A DNA stretch of 5,296 nt from Candidatus Gottesmanbacteria bacterium CG_4_10_14_0_8_um_filter_37_24 (GTDB taxonomy: Bacteria; Patescibacteriota; Microgenomatia; 2-02-FULL-39-11). A program made the translations under genes and the position numbers. The notes beneath the pieces are model-generated. The model was not told the DNA's origin and did not search any database. It saw only the letters and a list, made by a program, of their open reading frames with translations. This document shows positions 1 through 5,296 of the stretch, one piece after another. Numbering within the stretch: the stretch's first letter is position 1; each line of letters opens with the position of its first letter. The DNA is taken from NCBI GenBank assembly GCA_002785215.1, contig PFMK01000068.1, forward strand, positions 1 to 5,296, read 5' to 3'.

Positions 1-1323
1 CTGTCTTGCTTCAGTTGTGCTTTCGCCAAAAGTAGTATCGACCATTAGACCGATGGCTGCAGGTTGCTCGTCAAAATATTTGTCAAGTTTCCTGTCATTC
101 AGTAATTTTGATCCTTTGAGTAATCCTTTTCGGAGTTTCGCTTTCAGTTTCGGATCAGCATTCGGAATCATATCTACTGAATATAGAGTTGCCATAAGTT
201 CGCTCATATTTCCCTCGGCAATAACAGCTCCTATTTGATCGTTCCATGGTACATTTTTTGTCTGGAATTTGGCCTGGATATATCGAGAAGCAGCTTCTGC
301 CGCTTGAGTATCCGGGACGGCTTTTCCCGCAACTTCGCCAAGTTTGGTATAAAGGCTTGTACCGTCTTCTGCCATAAACGACTCTTCGGGTTTTTTTCCT
401 TTAGCAGGATGCTTGTCTAAATATTCTTTGTAATTCCGAAGTACGCTTCTTCGGTAAAGCTGGATGATACCTGTGTTTCCCAGAACGCTTTCCGAAAGGT
501 GTCTTGCCAGAGCGAGTTCCGCCCACATGCACCTGGTATCTTCAGCTAACTCATACTTATCGCTTTCAAAAAGTTCAGCATTGGATGTAAGGATGCCATA
601 TGCCTGTTCCATAAGGGCAGTTTCTTCCATTTGCTCCTGCTGTTCGGCTGTCAGGGTCTGTTCTCCGGCGGCTTTTGCGGCATCAGGATGGTTTTTTTGA
701 TAATCCGGATGGGCTCGGGCAACTTTTTCATCATAAACAGCATGCTTCCAGAACATATCCTCAAGTTTTTTAGCTATTTTTTTCGGATCTGCTTTCTCGT
801 CTTTCATTATTGCTTCCTGTACTTTCCCGGGAATAGAAGCAAACCACTCGTCTTTGGTCCATTGGGTGGTTTCACCTATTTTAAAAACCGCCCCCATTTC
901 CGCTTCATGTACCATACTTGCGTCGCCTAACGCTCTGGCAGCCTGGATCACGTTGTCAGGATTGACCCCTTGTTCTGCAAATGCTTTTGCGTTTTTCCGT
1001 CTCTCTTCCTCACCCGTGATTTCCAATTCAGTTTGGGCATCAACGTATGTCGAAAAATCGGCATGATCTTTTGAGATATGCATTACATTGGTTACGTAAT
1101 TTTCCGCTCTTTGCCTGGCAACAATCCCGTTTTGTTTTAATACATCCATTAACGCCTGATTGACCCTGTCAGCGAAAGACTGTTTTACAAGTTCGGGTGC
1201 AGTTCCGCCCTCTGGAGGGGGCTTTGCTGCCAGGGCAGCAGCTTGATCACGTTTTTGTTGGAAGAAATCCTGTCTTACTTTTTGAGGTGCATGTACTATT
1301 CCTGGAGGAGCAACGTCTATCAT
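1..1323 (-). CDS. Large helical protein of unknown function, C-terminally cut by window edge
   Basis: The reverse strand reads without a stop from ATG at 1323-1321 to base 1, giving exactly 441 codons; the stop lies beyond the left edge. I do not recognise the family. The start is well fixed: an in-frame TAA (1332-1330) lies just upstream and the next Met is residue 59. The protein begins MIDVAPPGIVHAP; residues 1-45 are rich in Pro, Ala and Gln and probably disordered. From about residue 46 it is charged and almost wholly helical in character, with Ala/Glu/Lys-rich stretches at about 100-115, 175-210 and 215-245 that could form coiled coils. Residues 205-214 contain two HPD tripeptides seven residues apart. 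Residues 265-300 form an aromatic/Leu-rich segment with the only Cys I see (C265). No signal peptide, membrane segment, nucleotide-binding loop or metal-binding cluster is visible, so a cytoplasmic, perhaps structural or scaffolding, role is a guess. It is transcribed divergently from the 1183-residue gene. Plus-strand frames across this region are shorter and overlap each other, so they are shadows. Confidence 0.85.
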   Translation of the reverse strand, partial: MIDVAPPGIVHAPQKVRQDFFQQKRDQAAALAAKPPPEGGTAPELVKQSFADRVNQALMDVLKQNGIVARQRAENYVTNVMHISKDHADFSTYVDAQTELEITGEEERRKNAKAFAEQGVNPDNVIQAARALGDASMVHEAEMGAVFKIGETTQWTKDEWFASIPGKVQEAIMKDEKADPKKIAKKLEDMFWKHAVYDEKVARAHPDYQKNHPDAAKAAGEQTLTAEQQEQMEETALMEQAYGILTSNAELFESDKYELAEDTRCMWAELALARHLSESVLGNTGIIQLYRRSVLRNYKEYLDKHPAKGKKPEESFMAEDGTSLYTKLGEVAGKAVPDTQAAEAASRYIQAKFQTKNVPWNDQIGAVIAEGNMSELMATLYSVDMIPNADPKLKAKLRKGLLKGSKLLNDRKLDKYFDEQPAAIGLMVDTTFGESTTEARQ

Positions 1324-1332
1324 AGTGTTTTA

Positions 1333-1361
1333 ATGATATAAAATTTGTCGGTTGAAGTAAA
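1333..1361 (-). promoter_or_regulatory. Candidate promoter of the minus-strand gene, nearly leaderless
   Basis: On the reverse strand a -35-like TTTACT (1361-1356, four of six consensus bases) is followed after 17 bp by TATCAT (1338-1333, five of six). Only nine bases separate the -10 box from the ATG at 1323, which places the expected transcription start near 1326, about three bases before the start codon. No purine-rich ribosome binding site precedes the ATG; the bases there are TTAAAACACT. The spacing is ideal for a primary-sigma promoter, but AT-rich DNA yields such matches by chance. Confidence 0.5.
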
Positions 1362-1372
1362 GCTATCCCGAC

Positions 1373-1390
1373 TTATTTCCTGAAAAATAA
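1373..1390. promoter_or_regulatory. Small palindrome between the divergent promoters, possible operator
   Basis: TTATTT (1373-1378) and AAATAA (1385-1390) form a perfect 6-bp inverted repeat around a 6-base centre. It sits almost midway between the two predicted -35 boxes (1356-1361 and 1407-1412), where a regulator could act on both genes. The half-sites are pure A/T and short, so a chance origin is quite possible. Confidence 0.2.
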
Positions 1391-1406
1391 TTTGATCTTC
1401 CAGCAA

Positions 1407-1436
1407 TTGACTCTTAAAAACCGACTGTGCTATTGT
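1407..1436 (+). promoter_or_regulatory. Candidate extended -10 promoter of the plus-strand gene, nearly leaderless
   Basis: TTGACT (1407-1412, five of six consensus bases) is followed after 18 bp by TATTGT (1431-1436, four of six). TGC stands directly before the -10 box (1428-1430), making an extended -10 motif that offsets the weaker hexamer. The predicted start of transcription is near 1443, two bases before the ATG at 1445. Bases 1437-1444 (AAAAGTAT) contain no Shine-Dalgarno sequence. Confidence 0.6.
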
Positions 1437-1444
1437 AAAAGTAT

Positions 1445-4400
1445 ATGGCAGAAACCCCTCCAGCTCCAAGACCAGCTGAACCGTCGCGGCAACCGCCTGC
1501 TGATGCCCTGAAACAGGGTTCAGACCGTCCTGTTCCGCGGGGAAGGAAAAGCCTGATTGACAGAGTGCTACACCGTCCAGATCCGCAAAGCCGATGGCAG
1601 GATCATGATGATGTGGCTGACAGAGGCAGGGATCCGGATAGAAAAAAAGAGATGAAGGAATCTGATAACGAGGTTTGCGTGGAAGTTCTTTTGGACCGTT
1701 ATGAAACCACGATAAATGCAGAGCCTAATGTGCGTGGATTCCCTCAAGCCCAGGAGCTTGATTTATGGTCAAAGTATCTTGTGGAGGAACTGGCAATTGC
1801 AGCGGGATTGGATTTTCAGGAGCCAAGAGCAGACGGCGGGGTAAGAAACATTCTGGAAGAATCAGACTCTGAACTAGCAGCTTATATCTACCGTAACAAG
1901 GCTAAATTAAATCTTTCACATCTTAGTCCGCAAATGAGATCAGCTGCTTTTTTTGTCATGAAAGGCACTGAATGGGAGTTGTCTTTAGCTTTGGGGAAGA
2001 GAGGAGAATTTACTGCAGAGCCTACTGCAGGTACTCATCTGAAAGGCGCTGGAAGAGAAGGATTGAAAACAATGGGACAACTCGCAAAATTAGGTACTCC
2101 CTGGCATGATGTGCCTGGACTGGGAAGGGCAGCGCTTGGATTAGGAGATGAGACTGCAGAAGCAGTCAGACAAATATATCAGGATGTAAGTTTAAGTGGT
2201 GTAGTCTTTGCCGTCAAAAGATTTTTCAATCCGCGTGAGACCGCTGACGAGACCAGATTTATGGAACAAAGGTTGAGACAAAGACATGTCACATCCTATG
2301 AGATGGATTCCCCTGGTTATAAATCCAGATATGCCAAACTCCTAGAAAGTAGTGGCGAGACGGAAATCTATAGAAGGTTATTTGCCGCCCAAAGAGCCTC
2401 TATGGTTTATACGGAAGCGGCAACAGGAAAAGGCATCCGTGATCCGGAATATAAGAAATTATACGACATGACGCTGGATGACGATCCGGACAGATTCCTT
2501 ACAGGAAACAGGTTTAACAGAAGAACTGAGTATGCTTCTTCCTTAAGATCAATTTTAGAGAGAAATTATCCTTATGCCAGAACTTTGAGCGATTTAAGGG
2601 AAGAAGACAGAGTTCCCGCACTGATGCAGGCTTTGAGGGAAACCATTACGGTGGTAGCCAAAGAACATGCAGAAGCTGTGATAAAAATGGGTTCGGAAAG
2701 GACGTTTTATGAGACGGATGTCGCTGAGGCGAGAGGGAAACTTGCTGCCATAAAAATTAATGAAATTCATTCGCCTGACGAGGAATTAGCTAAGTACGAA
2801 CAGGAAGCTATAGACAGCTGGACTCCGACTCATGAATCGTACAAATCCAATGACGAAACGTTAACTGCGAAAAATACCTTGAAAGCTCAAAACGGTAAAG
2901 CAATTTCTGACTTGGATGAATCCATTTTATCATGGGGTAAAGTTCTTGCAGATCCAACTTCAAGTGCTGGTAATAGAACAACCGCTCAGCAAAGAATTGA
3001 TAGTCTTACTGAATCTCGAAAAGCGTTAGTGCATACAGATACAACATTAAGCACAGATATTCTCCAGTTTGAAAAAACTTTGGCAGATGCTGAAGCTAAA
3101 CTAATTGGAGAATTACAAGGTACCTATACTTCTCCTTCCGATTTAGCTGAAATTGTTGCCTTTGTTACAGGCAGCAAAATTTCTGACAAAAGCAAACTTG
3201 AAGGATTTATCATTATGAAAAAAGCAGCAGCAGCAGCGAAAAAGAGAGAGGCAGGGAAGGCGACAAAGTTAGAACAGGATTCAGCCAAAGAAAGACAGAA
3301 AATCGGCGATAAAGTGTTGGATGTTATTGCCGAAAAACGGGATGAGATTGCGGAAAATTTCATCGGAGCCACCTCTCCTGAATCTATAGCAAAGCTAGGA
3401 GATCTCGAAAGGCCGGAGGCTTTTATCAAATACCTTGGGCTTGACAAAGATGCAATCGGCGATGAAAGGGTGCTTCCTCCTCTAAGACTGGCCAGACTGA
3501 TGTCCTATCACTTAAATATGGATATTGACCCCAACGATATTACTGAGGCGAACTTGGGAGGTTATTGGACTAATATTTACCGTAATTTTTGCGATAACGC
3601 GGACGGATATGCCAGGGCAAAAGTAGTCATAGAAATATACAATGACAGATTCAATGCCATCAGAGAAAAACTGGATCCTTTCACAGATGTGCTGCATTAC
3701 GAGAGACCAAGACAAGTACAGGAACTGATCCCGTTCAGGAAAGATCATGCGGAAGGATTTGAAGCTACACTTGAAAAGCAGGGAATATTCGTAGGCAGGG
3801 ATGCTGTAGTTGACAAAGTCGGAGGTCTTGCTCTTGTGGCAGTCAACGGCCAAATTACAATGTATAGGGATGAGACTGTGGGTTTGCCGGGTAGTGAACA
3901 TAGGGAATACAGGGTGATAAACGGGATAAGCGGAGGGGGAGATTTGGGGATAGAAGCAGATGCTACAGGCAATAAAGTTCTCGTGACAAAACCGGGTGAG
4001 ACCGATGAAATGACTGCAAGAAATACCCTTTTGACCGAATACAGCAGAAGGTCAGTTATGGCAAAATGTTCCGCCTTAACAGCAGGAGCTGCCTTGACCA
4101 TAGTAGACAGTAACGGGATTAACAGGATAATTACAAAAACTGCTGGTCCTCCTCCTAATGCGCTTATGGTTACAGCCGCGCCGGAGCTGGCGGTTTTAGG
4201 GTTACCGGCATTACCTCTTGACCAGTTTGTCACCGCCTCAGCAGCCACGGAATTCAATCTGGAAGAAGGGGGAAAATTAGTATTGGATAAATTTAGGAAA
4301 AGAAGTGAGCATTTACATGCTTTATCTCATGAAAAAAGATCAGACAGCAAAGATACAGGTTTCCAGGAACATGTAGTAAGCGTGGATAACGTTCCGGAAG

Positions 4401-4996
4401 AAATAATATGGGTTCAAGAAGCGCCAAGTTCAACTAATCCTTTCGGAAATGCAGTAGCAATTGAATTTAAAGGAGATCAAGTATATTTTGAACAAAGGTC
4501 TTATAACTTGACTGACGCCAAATGGGAACAATCAACTTATGCTATTGTTGGCAGTACAGACGCACGAATATCTCTGAGTGATTTTTTAGCGCTTACAGGT
4601 ACTGTAGATACGGGAGGATTGAGAATTCAAATGTTGGCCTCGACTTTTGATTTATTAACTCAAATGCCTCCTGAACAAAGAAAGAGATTGGGTTTTCAGA
4701 AAGCGGGAACAGACATAAATGTACAGGATTTGCCAAACGGATATAACGGAAGAGCGACAGTTGAGGTTGACGCAGAAGGAGAAATCGTGGTTAACGACGT
4801 TTTAGCCGGTATGCCCAGACCTCTTTCAGAGATTCTAAATTTTGCAGTATACGGTAATGATGGTACTGCTGCGCCAAGATACGATCAGTTACCCGTGGTT
4901 CCCGCTACTTTATATGACCAGCTTAACCTCCGTCTGCAGGCTGATGTCGGTGCGGAATTTTTGAGAGCTCTTCACAGAAGGAAAACGGGGAAATAA
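1445..4996 (+). CDS. 1183-residue multidomain protein of unknown function
   Basis: This is a complete reading frame from ATG at 1445 to TAA at 4994-4996. I do not recognise the family. The start is constrained by an in-frame TAA at 1436-1438, and the next in-frame Met is residue 70. Residues 1-70 are Pro/Arg/Asp-rich and probably disordered. Residues about 70-390 look like a compact helical region with many aromatic and Arg residues. Residues about 390-645 are charged and helical with coiled-coil character, including a Lys/Ala patch (592-600) encoded by a (GCA)4GCG run. Residues about 645-775 are again globular and helical, with a Trp/Tyr/Cys-rich stretch. From about residue 780 to the end the composition shifts to Gly/Val/Thr with short alternating stretches typical of beta structure. 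Residues 905-925 are the most hydrophobic part but contain Pro and Glu, so they do not look like a membrane helix. There is no signal peptide and no sure catalytic motif. The protein is probably cytoplasmic and may be a scaffold or part of a large assembly (inference). It is divergent from the partial gene at 1-1323 and no gene follows it within the window. Confidence 0.92.
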   Translation: MAETPPAPRPAEPSRQPPADALKQGSDRPVPRGRKSLIDRVLHRPDPQSRWQDHDDVADRGRDPDRKKEMKESDNEVCVEVLLDRYETTINAEPNVRGFPQAQELDLWSKYLVEELAIAAGLDFQEPRADGGVRNILEESDSELAAYIYRNKAKLNLSHLSPQMRSAAFFVMKGTEWELSLALGKRGEFTAEPTAGTHLKGAGREGLKTMGQLAKLGTPWHDVPGLGRAALGLGDETAEAVRQIYQDVSLSGVVFAVKRFFNPRETADETRFMEQRLRQRHVTSYEMDSPGYKSRYAKLLESSGETEIYRRLFAAQRASMVYTEAATGKGIRDPEYKKLYDMTLDDDPDRFLTGNRFNRRTEYASSLRSILERNYPYARTLSDLREEDRVPALMQALRETITVVAKEHAEAVIKMGSERTFYETDVAEARGKLAAIKINEIHSPDEELAKYEQEAIDSWTPTHESYKSNDETLTAKNTLKAQNGKAISDLDESILSWGKVLADPTSSAGNRTTAQQRIDSLTESRKALVHTDTTLSTDILQFEKTLADAEAKLIGELQGTYTSPSDLAEIVAFVTGSKISDKSKLEGFIIMKKAAAAAKKREAGKATKLEQDSAKERQKIGDKVLDVIAEKRDEIAENFIGATSPESIAKLGDLERPEAFIKYLGLDKDAIGDERVLPPLRLARLMSYHLNMDIDPNDITEANLGGYWTNIYRNFCDNADGYARAKVVIEIYNDRFNAIREKLDPFTDVLHYERPRQVQELIPFRKDHAEGFEATLEKQGIFVGRDAVVDKVGGLALVAVNGQITMYRDETVGLPGSEHREYRVINGISGGGDLGIEADATGNKVLVTKPGETDEMTARNTLLTEYSRRSVMAKCSALTAGAALTIVDSNGINRIITKTAGPPPNALMVTAAPELAVLGLPALPLDQFVTASAATEFNLEEGGKLVLDKFRKRSEHLHALSHEKRSDSKDTGFQEHVVSVDNVPEEIIWVQEAPSSTNPFGNAVAIEFKGDQVYFEQRSYNLTDAKWEQSTYAIVGSTDARISLSDFLALTGTVDTGGLRIQMLASTFDLLTQMPPEQRKRLGFQKAGTDINVQDLPNGYNGRATVEVDAEGEIVVNDVLAGMPRPLSEILNFAVYGNDGTAAPRYDQLPVVPATLYDQLNLRLQADVGAEFLRALHRRKTGK

Positions 4997-5075
4997 ATTA
5001 ATCCATTAGAGTAGTATTCATGATTCCGGGAAAAAGAGTTTTCTTCAAATAATACTTTTCTTCCCTCTGTTAGGA
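4997..5075. other. Downstream spacer without a clear terminator
   Basis: No gene is seen here. Two weak A/T stems are present: GAAAA/TTTTC (5030-5034 with 5039-5043), and ACTTTTC (5054-5060) with GAAAAGT (5074-5080), the latter with a 13-base loop. Neither has a GC-rich stem followed by a T-run, so neither is called as an intrinsic terminator. The strong hairpin potential of the repeats further downstream could end or protect the transcript instead. Confidence 0.5.
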
Positions 5076-5114
5076 AAAGTTGAAAAGTGGACACTTGAAA
5101 CTTCAAAAGTGGAC
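5076..5114 (+). repeat. Left tandem pair of 17-bp units
   Basis: The units at 5076-5092 and 5098-5114 are direct repeats with 15 of 17 bases identical. The shared core AAAAGTGGAC is perfect, and the two units are separated by ACTTG. Confidence 0.8.
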
Positions 5115-5140
5115 TGATTTATATCCGTATATTGTTGTTC

Positions 5141-5237
5141 GTCATCTCGAGCGAAGTGAAACGAAGTCGAGAGATCTACCACATTCTATACCTCAGGTTG
5201 GAAGATTTCTCCACGCGCTTCGCTCGGTCGAAATGAC
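5141..5237. repeat. Pair of inverted REP-like palindromic repeats
   Basis: The left unit, 5141-5177, begins GTCATCTCGAGCGAAG and ends TCGAGAGATCT; it can fold on itself through TCTCGA (5145-5150) and TCGAGA (5167-5172). The right unit, 5203-5237, read on the reverse strand, begins GTCATTTCGACCGAGCGAAG and ends GGAGAAATCT, so it is a diverged copy in opposite orientation. The two are separated by about 25 bases and could form one long imperfect cruciform or RNA hairpin. Repeats of this GTCAT(T/C)TCGA...GAGA(A)ATCT type are, from memory, common between genes in some Bacteroidetes and candidate-phylum genomes. They are non-coding and probably spread by a transposase acting in trans, as REP/REPIN elements do (family knowledge, not shown here). 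Confidence 0.7.
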
Positions 5238-5257
5238 AAGACGACATTTTCTGTATA

Positions 5258-5296
5258 GTCCACTTTTCAACTTTAAATGCGTCCAGTTTTCGATTT
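5258..5296 (-). repeat. Right tandem pair of 17-bp units, inverted, outer one cut
   Basis: The inner unit (5258-5274) is the exact reverse complement of 5076-5092. The outer unit (5281-5296 and probably one base more) matches the same consensus with three mismatches over the 16 bases seen. One mismatch changes the core GTGGAC to CTGGAC. Confidence 0.75.

Larger units (their letters stand above)
5076..5296. mobile_element. Inverted array of 17-bp units, candidate MITE or insertion-sequence ends
   Basis: Four related 17-bp units are visible. AAAGTTGAAAAGTGGAC lies at 5076-5092, and AAACTTCAAAAGTGGAC (two mismatches) at 5098-5114. The exact reverse complement of the first lies at 5258-5274. A fourth, inverted and diverged, starts at 5281 and is cut by the window end after 16 bases. 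Periods are 22 bp on the left and 23 bp on the right. Paired end repeats in inverted orientation around a non-coding core suggest a small non-autonomous element. Repeated terminal transposase-binding sites are known for the IS21 family, and the GTCCACTTTT core recalls such ends, but this rests on memory. No transposase gene and no target-site duplication are visible. The right part may instead be the end of an element that continues beyond the window. Confidence 0.55.

Noticed and set aside
664..715. Two HPD tripeptides (residues 205-214 of the minus-strand protein), suggestive of a DnaJ J-domain
   Set aside because: The segment after HPD does end in a J-domain-like AYGIL. However, the distance from the second HPD is about nine residues longer than in DnaJ, the usual helix I is not seen, and the helix before HPD does not align well. 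Structure prediction could reopen this.
17..1066. Several short plus-strand open frames across the left third
   Set aside because: They are short, overlap one another and are Ser/Phe-rich. The minus strand is open in one frame for 441 codons over the same bases with a soluble, charged protein composition, so they are antisense shadows.
3218..3224. AAAAAAG run as a possible -1 frameshift site in the long gene
   Set aside because: The reading frame splits it as AAA AAA G, not as the slippery A AAA AAG, and the zero frame continues for nearly 600 more codons.
3788..3838. RDAVVDKVGG (residues 785-794), resembling the PP2C phosphatase metal motif with DGxGG
   Set aside because: The key Gly after Asp is replaced by Lys and no other PP2C metal-binding Asp motif is found at the expected places, so the likeness is probably chance.
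4155..4219. Hydrophobic stretch at residues 904-925 as a transmembrane helix
   Set aside because: It is broken by several prolines and a glutamate and lies inside a beta-type region.
3124..4257. Minus-strand open frames of 107, 129 and 170 codons
   Set aside because: They lie wholly inside the 1183-codon gene, overlap each other and have compositions expected of antisense frames.
5054..5080. ACTTTTC/GAAAAGT hairpin as an intrinsic terminator of the long gene
   Set aside because: The stem is 7 bp and A/T-rich, the loop is 13 bases, no T-run follows, and the right arm overlaps the first 17-bp repeat unit.
5076..5296. CRISPR array
   Set aside because: There are only four short units, in two orientations, with 5-6 base gaps and no unique spacers of suitable length.

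Overview
The window is bacterial DNA holding two large protein genes of unknown function, arranged back to back, followed by an intergenic tail full of short repeats. It has no rRNA, tRNA or housekeeping marker, so the host can only be guessed. Long uncharacterised soluble proteins, starts without a Shine-Dalgarno sequence, moderate-to-low GC and a GTCAT(T/C)TCGA...GAGA-type intergenic hairpin would fit an uncultivated lineage such as Patescibacteria (CPR, Microgenomates-like). That is inference only.

Layout. Positions 1-1323 hold a minus-strand reading frame that begins at an ATG at 1323 and stays open for 441 codons to the left edge, so its C-terminus lies outside the window. Positions 1324-1444 form a 121-bp AT-rich divergent promoter region. 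Positions 1445-4996 hold one complete 1183-codon plus-strand gene. Positions 4997-5296 hold no gene. They carry four copies of a 17-bp unit related to AAAGTTGAAAAGTGGAC, two at each side in inverted orientation, enclosing a pair of inverted REP-like palindromes. This looks like a non-autonomous mobile element or insertion-sequence ends.

The two proteins share a style: a Pro/Ala-rich, probably disordered N-terminus, a long charged helical body, and no visible signal peptide or membrane segment. No catalytic motif is recognisable in either. Both start codons lie 6 nt after an in-frame TAA and only 8-9 nt from a plausible -10 box, so both mRNAs are predicted to be leaderless or nearly so. The shared promoter region suggests the two genes are co-regulated and may work together. 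What they do cannot be told from the sequence.
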